A stretch of 15,255 bases of DNA from Beroe ovata (lineage: Eukaryota > Ctenophora > Nuda > Beroida > Beroidae). Position 1 is the stretch's first letter, and every line of letters begins with the position of its first letter. The position numbers and the translations under genes are program-made. Location: contig CAMPET010000573.1 in assembly GCA_946803715.1 (NCBI GenBank), positions 1 to 15,255 of the forward strand, written 5' to 3'. Of this stretch, positions 7,709 to 15,255 are shown piece by piece. Below the pieces are notes generated by a model. That model had not been told where the DNA came from and searched no databases. It was given only the letters and a program-made list of their open reading frames with translations.

Positions 7709-8874
7709 GGGGCACACATAATATGAATGGTTCGTTGCTCAGCGACCGCGAGCTGGTGCTACGTCAATCACAGTTCGTTTGCGGGAGCAGTAACCGCGAT
7801 ATATTCAAATTCTTGGATAATTTCGGGAATGTTCATGATTGAGACCATGAATGGTTTCCTTATCGGTGTTAAGCAAAAGTGAAAAGAATCATTATTGGGG
7901 GGTATTTTGATGGTCCGGATTCTATTAAATCACGGTCTTAGTGTGGAGGAAGAATCCCAGAAGTTTGTTTATCGCTCGAAACTCTTCATGGTTTTGAGAT
8001 GGCATGGTTACAATAATCCTCGATTATAATCCCTCGTGGTGAGAGAAAAATCTCTCCATCAGAATTTGACAATTTTTCGGTAGTGAGAGGATGAGAATCT
8101 CGGTTTTGGGGCTTGTACCTTTCCCACGAATCAAACTTACTTAGTTCCTAAGTTCCTAGCTTACAATCTCTAAGGAATTTAATTGGAGAACTTGACTTTG
8201 AGTAGGGTTTCAGCAGGAAATATAATGAGATAATGGGAGCTAACCAATAGCTGCATATATTATGTAAGTACCTACTACTAGCTTACTGTACCCATGTTCC
8301 ATGGAGCCATTATGAACCTCGATGATTCAGTTGGTGCTTCTTTTTTTGCAGCGAACACGGTTATCTGGTTCACGTTCCACATGTTTCAAAATATTCCATA
8401 TTCATATTTATTTTTCCAAAGTGATCAACCTGAGGAATATCACGTGTTATAAACTGTTGATTCTAACTCACGACTCACGAGAGTCAAAGCATGTTTTCAC
8501 ATCAATATCGATAATCTAACCTCTTATATGAAATGAGTTTGCGCTTTTTATAATTTTAATGGAGAACTAAATAAAACTTCGCGTGCATGTGATATTTTGT
8601 CATGCGATCATTTATTAAATGTGTCTATATCAAGACTTCCGTTTTCATATTATGACGTCCTTCAATATTGTGACTATCGTAAAACTCATGTGATTTAGAA
8701 ATTTTAATAACAATAGTTTGAAAATTCTTGTTAAAGTAGAGTAATTTTAGAGTAATTTGGAGTAATTATCTAAAGTATTGTTAGACTATTAGATTTATAT
8801 TGATCACTGATCAGGCTCGGTATGATTTGATATACTGAATTTTATATTTGATTTCAAAATTGAACAGCCAGTTC

Positions 8875-8920
8875 TTATCGGCAGCTTAGATAAGATAACT
8901 TTATGATCTTATCAGTTATC
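8875..8920. promoter_or_regulatory. Cluster of five GATA motifs
   Basis: TTATC at 8875, AGATAA at 8888 and 8893, CTTATC at 8908 and TTATC at 8916 lie within 46 bp on both strands. GATAAGAT and ATCTTATC also form a dyad. It lies about 280 bp upstream of the ABCA ATG. Binding by a GATA factor is inferred. Confidence 0.4.
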
Positions 8921-9201
8921 ATCACATTTGAGTTGTGATCGTGGTTAACTTAGCTATCATTTGTTAGGATCTTGTTTCGCTGTTATACAAGATGAAGTAC
9001 ATTTTTTGCGACTTATCCTTCCTGATATCCGAACTCGTAGAGCTAAACTTTAACTACCCACTCTAATCCCCTCCCTAACTCCAGGAACATGATTGCCCCC
9101 TTTCTTCATCCCCCACACCTCTTGCCCCCTCCCTCATTCCTGCCCTCTTTTGATGATAATTCACCGAGACGTTATTATTAACAATTTCCCATCATTTAGG
9201 A

Positions 9202-9264
9202 ATGAGGTTTATCCAGATCAAATTGCTACTATGGAAAAACGCTGTGCTCATCAAACGAAAACCC
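9202..9264 (+). CDS. ABCA exon 1: cytoplasmic N-terminus
   Basis: MRFIQIKLLLWKNAVLIKRK plus Pro (residues 1-21) matches the conserved ABCA start QLxLLLWKNxxxRRRQ. The ATG is chosen by this alignment. The donor is CCC|GTGAGT, phase 0. A possible 5' UTR acceptor lies just upstream at 9198-9199. Confidence 0.93.
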
Positions 9265-12200
9265 GTGAGTTCCTCCTCTTCCCTTGCTTACTTTAAACTT
9301 TTAATAAACTTCCCTCTATCCAAATATCATTTTCTAACTAGACCAGAATTTGAATGTTACACATTCCGTTGAGAGAACTTTTTTTCTCCCAATATTTTTC
9401 ACAATGCCAATATTGAACATTTTTCTCAAATAATCTGCCCTCCTTCCCCAGTGGGTGACTCTACTCCAGACCCTCCTACCACTTGTCCTATTCTTGATAC
9501 TCCTTATAGTCCGGTTAAAACTACCTCCAGTAAACATATCTGATAGTGAGTACTGCAGTGTGGAGTGGATTTATTCATGTGCGTTAGTTCATCAGAGCCA
9601 TGGCTCGACATAGATCATTCATCGCACTTTTTCCAATTCTCGGATGTTCTTCTTCACACTTCATCATTGTGCTAACATCTCTAACTCCCCAGAGTTTTAC
9701 TACGCCAAACCGATGCCGTCGGCCGGCTATGTTCCCTTCATCCAGTCGTTGCTATGCGACCCGATAAGTGGACGCCCGGAAAAGCGACTGGAAACGGCAT
9801 CTCCCTACAAAACTTACAATGGCGCCAGGTGAGTGTAAAACACTATGTCCAATATTTTGATGTCCAATATTTACTGCCTCACAACGGCTAAAAACCGCTA
9901 ACAGCACTCGTTACAACAGCTTAAAATTGAATTATTCACTTGAAAAATTCCTGTTTCAATTGAGAACTCAGTTTATCAACCTCTCTCCCCAGCATCTACC
10001 CAATGATATCACTGATTGATGCTACAGTTCAACTGACAGACACTTACTCGCTACTGACAGAGTTTGATACCAAGCTCTTCAGAGATCTCTTCAATGTATC
10101 TGAAACTGACGATGTTGACCAGATTCGGGTAAGCCATGGTGGATAATTGAGTAATTATTGTTAATTGAGTAATTATTGTAAATTGAGTAATTATTGATAG
10201 ATGAGATTGCTCACGATCTGATCGGGCTTCATGTCAGATCAATGTTATATGAGTTCCATTCAAAACTTCTTAACACAATTATTAACCCCTCTTCTTGTTT
10301 CAGGAAAGCGTAGCTCGCGCATACAAAAGCGGGATATCCGACGTTGAAGATACTGCTGACGCCGCTTTCCCCGGTTTTGACACCCCTTCCCACCTTGACA
10401 CCACAGATGACCACCGAATGAAGAAGAGAGATCTTTCCTCATTCTTGACACCATCCTATGATGATGATGATGATATCGCTTTTCCGGTAATTCTTACCAT
10501 CTTGTAACAATCGGTGTCTAGAGTGGTGTCAGCATTAAGTGGTGTCATAAAGTGGTGTCAGCACAAAGTGGTGTCAGTCATTCTTGTTCTCCTCATGTGA
10601 TGCCTAGGAATAAGCTTTTTTAGCTGATGTCATCGTCGTTGTATGTTCATTGCTGGTGTCATTGTGGTTCATTGCTGGTGTCATCACCCTCACCTGTTCC
10701 CCCTGTCAGCCTCCTGATGACGATGACGATGACTTCCCCCTCTCCCCCACCGATGAGCCGCTTATCAACATCATCCGACAACAAGCTCCCGTCCTCCTGG
10801 ATCCAGTATCCGCGCATGAAACAGCTCGGAGGCTGATAAACGGACATCTTGACAAGGAGAATAAGGAGAAAGCGGAGAAGAGTTTGGGAATCCTGACGAA
10901 GGAGTATCTGAAACATCAGTATCTGGAAAAGGGAGGAAAGGGAAATGCCAAGGTGAGGAATAGTGGAATGAATCAAGTTTAGATGGTTCGCTTGATCGTG
11001 AGCTATTAAGGCTGATAATTATTTTTCCTCGTTTTCAGGATATATTCGAACACACATCTCAGCTACAGCAAATGCTGTGTGACGACCCTACTGTTCGATC
11101 TGACCCCCAAATCCAATACGCTTGTTCGCTTATCCGGAAAAAGGGCAGGTAGATATACAAACACCCAGTGATGTAGCTAAAGGTTCATGAATTTGTACTC
11201 GGAGTCAGAGTTTTCACGGTGCGAAAACTTGTTATCGAAGGGTTACCTTCTGCCTGTCTGCATCACCTCCAAACTGCATCACCTTACGCAGGTATGCAAT
11301 TGAGACTATTGATGCTGATCTAGTGTCAAAAGCTCTGCTTGCAGCAAGCCAACGCATCACGGAATCTTCCAAAACGATCAAGCTGGACTTACAAGCTCTT
11401 CAGAGATCCAACAAGACCAAGTACATTCAGGTTAGACTATGGAATTTAAGTGGGCCAGGAGAGAGAGAAAAACCAACCCCAGATCCTTTGGATTCTAGGC
11501 TCTGAAATGTAACACGTTCATCAAAGTGATCATAACGGAATCAAGAATAAATAGACCTTTCTACTGACGATTATCTGATTGAATTTTACAAGTACCAACT
11601 TTTTTCAGGGCATGTTCTGTGGACGTGATCCTAAGGCAATCTCTAGCTCGGACGAAGAATCCAGAACTCTGGATGTGAAGCTCAAACTCCTATCGGATTT
11701 CAAACATGCGAAGCTGACCTATACGCCCGATACTCCAGCTGTCAGAGACATCATCCAACGGGTAGGTGGTGGTGTCAAGGGGAGAGTGATGTGAGTGAAG
11801 TGTTATCGACGAGAGAGTGGTGTCAGTGTGTTGGTAAGGTGGTGTCAGTGGGTAAAATGGTGTCAGGCAGTTAAGTGGTGTCAGCAAGTTAAGTGGTGTC
11901 AGCTATCAAAGTGGTTTCAGTGAGTTAAGTGGTGTCAGGGAAGTAAAGTGGAAGTTGTGTCAAGACACGGGTGTCAAGGAAGTGGTGTCAAGGGAAATGC
12001 TGTCAAAAGTGAGTGAAATGTTAGTGTGGTTAGGTGTCAGCAAGGAAACTGTCCTGTCAAGAATCATACTTATCAATCTGTTGGCAGATGAATGAGACGT
12101 TTGAAAGGGCTGTGGCACTCCGAAATTTCTCTGTTCATTGGGCGGAGAGCGCACCAATGATGAAGGAATGTCTGTCAGGGATGGGAGAGACAGCGACCTT

Positions 12201-15200
12201 GCAGCAGGTTCCTACGAACACTTAGACATTCTTCTCAAATATTTTGAAGAGCCTTTGAGTGACTTTCGTCATTTTTTCCCTATTTTGGACTACTTTTTAA
12301 CTTTTTTCAAAGACCCCTCTTTTAATCACAAAATCTTTTTACCTTCTTTCTAGCTCACCTCTCCCTCCCTCCAGATTATTGACCAAGTGACCGGTTGCTA
12401 CCAATCCGATCCACGGATAATCCCAGTCGAACTCCAACCCTACTTTTCCCGCTTCGTGCGACAACAGGCAGCTCTGAGGACTATCATGAAGGAGGTGTCC
12501 CGGGTTGATGATAACGTGAATTATACCACCTTGTTACAGCTACACCCGGTGTTACAGACACAACTGTCTCCACGGCAACTGAGAGATGATGTTGATGCTG
12601 TCACCGGTGAGTGGCGAGTGAGAGAATGTGATTGATCGTTGAAATGAAAATATTTGCGGGTGAACATTAGTTTTGTATCGCGAAGTGGGTCATCTTATTG
12701 TAGGTGTACGTTTGGGTGAATCGATTGAATAGAGACTCATTTATAGTCCTCATTCTGACGCCAGGCTAACTTAGCTGTCTCTCTTCAGACAACCTCAAGT
12801 TATACCTGAGTCACACTGACGACATTGACTTTGATGTCTTTGTCCCTTTCAACGATTCTCAAGCCATGGCCCAGGTATCTAACAACAATTTGTTCCGAGT
12901 TACCGAAATTGACCATGAAAAACTTCTTGAAATAGGAAGGTCAAACTACTAAACTTACGAATGGCGAACTAATATTGAAGCACTTTTGAAGTTGGTTATT
13001 GTTGAGCACCCTGACTTATTTCAGTGGATCAAGACGAGTGATGCAGTAGTTTGGGCAGGAATAGAGTTCACTAACGTTAACGATGTCTTACCGGCCCATG
13101 TTGAATACACACTACGGATGAACGGTTATTGACACCTAACACCACAGCGTCATTGACAGTTGATATTGTTACCCTTGACACGAATCAAATCATTGACACC
13201 AGTCGCCAGTTGACATCACTGAGAATTCACATTCTTGAAACTACCTAACTGTGATTCAAAATCCTTGACACCACTTTCAATTCGTCATCACTCAGCGCAA
13301 ATCAAGGTCGGCACGGGTGACGTAATGGAACGGTTCTGGTCCCCCAGTCCGAATAACGGGTTCTCTCACCGCCGATATGAGTGGTCCGGGTTCTGTTTCC
13401 TCCAGGCGAGTCACGTGTCCTCTTTGTCTCGAGATAGCGAGACTTACCCGCCAAATTACCCACCAAATTACCCGCCAATATGTTAGAGACAATACCTATC
13501 ATAGAACCATACCTACCTATTGGATATCGTTATCTCACGGTACGTGAATAATAGACTTATCTATGTTGTTTCTCCCACTCACATATTCGTCTTACTCAGG
13601 ATATAATTGACCGTGCAATAATCGGTGAGCAAGCAGAGAAGTCTGGATATGACGAGCCTGATCCACTTCCAGCTAGTTACATCCAGGAGATGCCCTACCC
13701 CTGTCATTGCTGGGACTCGTGAGTGACTGTGTGGTCTCAGAGTGATATCAATAACATTTACTGGTGTCAGGCGGTTCTGGAAGTATTGAGAGTGGTGTCA
13801 GGGTAGTGTTATAGTGGTGTTAAGTGATGTCAAGTGCCGATGTTGACCTGATTGGAAGTGGAGTATGCTGAAATCTGGTGTCAATGATACCACGCATGGT
13901 GCGTTGACACACAATATCACACTTCATTTCGCAGATTCCTGAAGAACTCGGTAATTGTCCTACCCATGGCACTGGCACTAAGTTTCCTGTACAGCGTGTG
14001 TGTAATCGTGAGGAATGTTGTTCAAGAGAAGGAAGCTAGGATAAAGGAGGCTATGCAACAGGTCTGGGTCATGGACCTCAATTCATGGCCATTTATCTGA
14101 TTAATTTTGAATTTATCCATCACTAATCATTGACACCAATTCTTAGCTAACACCATGATATTCTCTCTGCCGTCTGTCGTAATTGACACCGTGCTCTCTC
14201 CCTCAGATGGGTCTGAGTAACTCTGTCCACTGGTGTTCGTGGTACATCACCAGTATGATACAGATGAGTTTTACCTCCACTATGCTCGTCCTCATGCTGT
14301 ACTTTGGTAATTATCCCAATATACATAGTGATATCAATACTAATTACTTAATAACATGCCGTTGCCATGGTTACCTACTATACGCGTGTATCCAAACATG
14401 TTATCATCAGGAAATATAACTCGACATAGCAACCCTGGACTTCTCTGGTTGTTCCTGCATGCTGGTTCACTCGCTACAGTCAGCTTCTGCTTCTTGCTCA
14501 GCGTGTTCTTCAGGTAAAAAGCAGTGCAGTCTCGAAAACTATCCTAAACTATCTAGCTAAGTCAATCCCGAGATTGACTTTGTCAATTTCGTGATGTTGT
14601 ACTATCAAAAACTATGGTTAAAATCTAACTAAGTCAATCCCCTAAGAATTTTTATAATTGCACTGCATCGTGTCTCATATCGGTCTGAGGTCATCGAACA
14701 TGCGGAATGATTACCTCATCCTTACTCACCCCTCTTCCACATTCCCCTTACAATATCACCAATCCGCCCTTTCTCCCCATGCGCTTTCTCTCTCCCAATG
14801 CGTATGATCCTTGATCCAGTGAATTTTCCGAATTCGAGATGATTCGTCGATGGCGCCATCGGTATATATTCAAATGATCACGCGTCAAATTAATCCTCGG
14901 ATAAAGGAATCTAATCGGAATAGGTCATTTAACTGGTTATACCTAATAAAACCTCTTCTTGACATTATGAAATCAGGGTACAGGTACTGCAAAAGTCAAT
15001 GTATAATTCGGAAAATCACGGTGTAGTAGTTGTACGAAATTCATTAATTAACCAAACACCTTAAAAATATACAAACCCCAAAATCAAATCCGTTTCAGTG
15101 AGGCTAAATTAGCAGCTGCTGGCTCTGGATTGGCGTACATAGTGATGTATCTGCCGTACACGTGCATCTCACAGAGCGACGGATCAGCGAGCCACTTGGG

Positions 15201-15213
15201 AAAAGCCGTCGTG
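9202..15213 (+). CDS. ABCA-subfamily lipid transporter, N-terminal half (gene span, 3' partial)
   Basis: Nineteen phase-matched exons encode 823 residues of a full-length-type ABCA transporter. Exons: 9202-9264, 9452-9545, 9693-9828, 9993-10128, 10304-10486, 10710-10952, 11039-11148, 11292-11430, 11609-11761, 12088-12207, 12375-12606, 12789-12874, 13025-13124, 13296-13405, 13600-13718, 13935-14061, 14207-14306, 14411-14513, 15099-15213. Landmarks of the ABCA1/4/7 group appear in order: QIKLLLWKN at the N-terminus, TM1, KPMPSAG, YTPDTPA, VWAGIEF, EWSGFCFLQD, MPYPC, EKEARIKEAMQQMGLSNSVHW, SEAKLAAAGSGLAYIVMYLP. These proteins export phospholipid or sterol at the plasma membrane or internal membranes. 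Both nucleotide-binding domains lie beyond the window. An Asp-rich insertion in the first extracellular domain is unusual. Confidence 0.97.
9452..9545 (+). CDS. ABCA exon 2: first transmembrane segment
   Basis: Residues 22-52. LLQTLLPLVLFLILLIVRLK is TM1, at the expected distance from the start; PP follows, as in ABCA1. The acceptor is CCTTCCCCAG and the donor GATA|GTGAGT. Confidence 0.93.
9693..9828 (+). CDS. ABCA exon 3: start of first extracellular domain
   Basis: Residues 53-97. AKPMPSAGYVPFIQSLLCD matches the family's conserved KAMPSAGxxPWxQxxxC block. The acceptor is CTCCCCAG and the donor CCAG|GTGAGT. Confidence 0.95.
9993..10128 (+). CDS. ABCA exon 4: extracellular domain 1
   Basis: Residues 98-143. 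Helical, with no strong motif of its own (DTYSLLTEFDTKLFRDLFNV region). Phase and sites are clean: acceptor CTCTCCCCAG and donor CGG|GTAAGC. Confidence 0.88.
10145..10197. repeat. 18-bp tandem repeat, three copies, in ABCA intron 4
   Basis: AATTGAGTAATTATTG repeats at 10145, 10163 and 10181, starting 16 bp after the exon 4 donor. Each copy carries a TAATTA homeodomain-type core. Confidence 0.9.
10304..10486 (+). CDS. ABCA exon 5: acidic insertion in extracellular domain 1
   Basis: Residues 144-204. The exon ends PSYDDDDDIAFP, encoded by a run of GAT codons. It contains three copies of TTGACACC or TTTGACACC, the motif that fills this gene's introns. The acceptor is TTGTTTCAG and the donor CCG|GTAATT. 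Confidence 0.85.
10517..10686 (+). repeat. GGTGTCA motif cluster in ABCA intron 5
   Basis: Six exact GGTGTCA copies, mostly as AGTGGTGTCA, are irregularly spaced within about 170 bp, with further near-matches. The same motif fills introns 9 and 15. Confidence 0.85.
10710..10952 (+). CDS. ABCA exon 6: second acidic block and charged helices
   Basis: Residues 205-285. The exon opens PPDDDDDDFPLSPTDEPL, echoing the end of exon 5, then gives strongly charged helices (ENKEKAEKSLGILTKEYLK). The acceptor is CCCCCTGTCAG and the donor AAG|GTGAGG. Confidence 0.88.
11039..11148 (+). CDS. ABCA exon 7: extracellular domain 1
   Basis: Residues 286-321. It contains SQLQQMLCDDP and a second Cys, fitting the family's C-containing region before the ILYTPDTP block. 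The acceptor is GTTTTCAG and the donor GGGCAG|GTAGAT, phase 2. Confidence 0.87.
11292..11430 (+). CDS. ABCA exon 8: extracellular domain 1
   Basis: Residues 322-368, predicted helical, with no diagnostic motif. Phase 2 to phase 0, acceptor CTTACGCAG, donor ATTCAG|GTTAGA. Confidence 0.85.
11609..11761 (+). CDS. ABCA exon 9: conserved YTPDTPA block
   Basis: Residues 369-419. MFCGRDP corresponds to the family's conserved CG(H/R)xP region, and HAKLTYTPDTPAVRDIIQR matches the KxLYTPDTPAT block. The acceptor is TTTTTTCAG and the donor CGG|GTAGGT. Confidence 0.95.
11762..12048 (+). repeat. GGTGTCA motif cluster in ABCA intron 9
   Basis: Ten exact GGTGTCA copies, commonly AAGTGGTGTCAG, lie 10-40 bp apart, with several one-base variants. 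This is the densest cluster in the window. It looks like a decayed minisatellite. Confidence 0.9.
12088..12207 (+). CDS. ABCA exon 10: extracellular domain 1
   Basis: Residues 420-459. MNETFERAVALRNF continues the post-YTPDTPA helix. Phase 0 at both ends, acceptor CTGTTGGCAG, donor CAGCAG|GTTCCT. Confidence 0.9.
12375..12606 (+). CDS. ABCA exon 11: extracellular domain 1
   Basis: Residues 460-536. Mostly helical, with one Cys and an N-glycosylation sequon NYT. The acceptor is CCCTCCAG and the donor ACCG|GTGAGT, phase 1. Confidence 0.88.
12789..12874 (+). CDS. ABCA exon 12: extracellular domain 1
   Basis: Residues 537-565. FDVFVPFNDSQAMAQ leads into the conserved VWAGI region. The acceptor is TCTCTTCAG and the donor CCCAG|GTATCT. 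Confidence 0.88.
13025..13124 (+). CDS. ABCA exon 13: VWAGI block
   Basis: Residues 566-598. DAVVWAGIEFTN and LPAHVEYTLRMN match the family's VWAGIVF and LPxHVxYxIRM signatures. The donor AACG|GTTATT is weak, but phase and family agree. Confidence 0.92.
13125..13280 (-). repeat. TGACACC (reverse-orientation) motif cluster in ABCA intron 13
   Basis: Three exact TTGACACC copies plus variants (TTGACACG, TTGACATC, TTGACAG). The orientation is opposite to the clusters in introns 5, 9 and 15. Two more reverse copies lie in intron 16 (about 14130 and 14184). Confidence 0.75.
13296..13405 (+). CDS. ABCA exon 14: RYxWSGFxxLQ block, GC donor
   Basis: Residues 599-635. RYEWSGFCFLQ is the conserved block that continues as DIIDRAI in exon 15. 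The only in-phase splice is CCAG|GCGAGT, a GC-AG intron. The acceptor is ATCACTCAG. Confidence 0.92.
13600..13718 (+). CDS. ABCA exon 15: end of extracellular domain 1
   Basis: Residues 636-674. DIIDRAIIGEQ followed by IQEMPYPC matches the family block just before TM2. The acceptor is CTTACTCAG and the donor ACTC|GTGAGT. Confidence 0.95.
13763..13885 (+). repeat. GGTGTCA motif cluster in ABCA intron 15
   Basis: Three exact GGTGTCA copies with variants GGTGTTA and GATGTCA, in the same orientation as introns 5 and 9. Confidence 0.75.
13935..14061 (+). CDS. ABCA exon 16: TM2 and cytoplasmic EKEARxKE
   Basis: Residues 675-717. VIVLPMALALSFLYSVCVIV is TM2; VVQEKEARIKEAMQQ is the conserved intracellular loop. 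The acceptor is TTTCGCAG and the donor CAACAG|GTCTGG. Confidence 0.96.
14207..14306 (+). CDS. ABCA exon 17: MGLSNSVHW and TM3
   Basis: Residues 718-750. MGLSNSVHWCSWYITSMIQ matches MGLxNxxxWxSWFITS, followed by TM3. The acceptor is CTCCCTCAG and the donor TTTG|GTAATT. Confidence 0.96.
14411..14513 (+). CDS. ABCA exon 18: TM4
   Basis: Residues 751-784. GNITRHSNPGLLWLFLHAGS, then a hydrophobic segment ending LLSVFF, fits TM4 and its preceding loop. The acceptor is TATCATCAG and the donor TTCAG|GTAAAA. Confidence 0.92.
14519..14668. repeat. Possible MITE-like element in ABCA intron 18
   Basis: GCAGTGCA (14521-14528) and TGCACTGC (14659-14666) are terminal inverted repeats around two imperfect ~34-bp direct copies (14535-14569 and 14608-14641), both ending CTAAGTCAATCCC. 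There is no coding capacity. Confidence 0.4.
14669..15098. other. Rest of ABCA intron 18
   Basis: This is the remainder of the longest intron of the gene (14514-15098). Apart from a perfect 14-bp palindrome, CGATGGCGCCATCG at 14848-14861, and an A+T-rich run before the acceptor, I see nothing in it. Confidence 0.7.
15099..15213 (+). CDS. ABCA exon 19: TM5 region (last exon seen)
   Basis: Residues 785-823. SEAKLAAAGSGLAYIVMYLP corresponds to the family's S(R/K)ANLAAACGGIIYFTLYLP. The acceptor is CCGTTTCAG. The donor is taken as GTG|GTGCGT; GTC|GTGGTG at 15210 is also possible in frame. A GT run follows immediately. Confidence 0.85.
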
Positions 15214-15223
15214 GTGCGTTGTC

Positions 15224-15226
<3 letters not shown>

Positions 15227-15255
<29 letters not shown>
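15227..15255. repeat. GT dinucleotide microsatellite
   Basis: An uninterrupted GT run of 29 bases continues to the window edge, starting 14 bp after the exon 19 donor. Confidence 0.97.

Larger units (their letters stand above)
7176..9201. other. Intergenic region between divergent subtilase-like and ABCA genes
   Basis: About 2 kb separates the two start codons and should hold both promoters and 5' UTRs. I see no coding sequence of a recognisable family; the open frames at 7249-7494 and 8322-8519 look random. It holds small dyads (7502-7522 CACCGC...GCGGTG; 7530-7555 GGATTTTG...CAAAATCC), an SRE-like site at 7699, short AGAGTAATTT repeats at 8738-8767 and a GATA cluster at 8875-8920. No convincing TATA box could be assigned. 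A CATTTAG acceptor-like site at 9190-9199 suggests the ABCA 5' UTR may contain an intron. Confidence 0.8.

Noticed and set aside
8322-8519. 65-codon plus-strand open frame
   Set aside because: Low-complexity random-looking translation with no supporting signals.
9334-9537. Minus-strand 67-codon open frame
   Set aside because: It is antisense to ABCA exon 2, which has strong splice sites and encodes TM1.
10659-10976. 105-codon minus-strand open frame
   Set aside because: Antisense shadow of ABCA exon 6; its poly-hydrophobic and poly-Ile/Val runs reflect the Asp codons and charged helices on the other strand.

Overview
The window is eukaryotic, almost certainly from an invertebrate animal. 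It holds two intron-rich genes with short GT-AG introns (mostly 80-600 bp), roughly 60 % A+T sequence, and a large tandem-repeat array. Nothing in it is bacterial: there are no operons or ribosome binding sites, and every coding segment is a short exon bounded by splice signals. The species cannot be named from the sequence.

Layout, left to right. (1) Positions 1-3480 are a tandem array of a ~544-bp unit, apparently inside an intron or at the 3' side of the minus-strand gene. (2) Positions 3503-7175, minus strand, carry 13 phase-compatible exons (523 codons) of a secreted proteinase-K/PCSK9-type subtilase. It has a signal peptide, an I9-like prodomain, a complete subtilase fold region and then a von Willebrand type D-like segment; the 3' end is missing. 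All three catalytic residues and the oxyanion Asn are replaced, so it reads as a pseudoprotease. (3) Positions 7176-9201 are a ~2-kb intergenic region between two divergent start codons, with a GATA-motif cluster and one SRE-like site. (4) Positions 9202-15213, plus strand, carry 19 exons (823 codons) of an ABCA-subfamily (ABCA1/4/7-like) transporter: the N-terminus, TM1, the large first extracellular domain and the next membrane segments. The nucleotide-binding domains lie beyond the right edge. Its introns are littered with GGTGTCA/TGACACC motifs, and a GT microsatellite closes the window.

Functional reading. ABCA transporters move lipids. In vertebrates the closest-looking subtilase, PCSK9, acts in lipoprotein metabolism mainly as a binding protein, and VWD domains occur in lipoproteins of the vitellogenin family. 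A catalytically dead PCSK9-like protein with a VWD-like segment, head-to-head with an ABCA gene, therefore suggests a possible co-regulated lipid locus. The gene models are read directly from sequence. The pseudoprotease call follows from family alignment. The shared-pathway idea is inference only.
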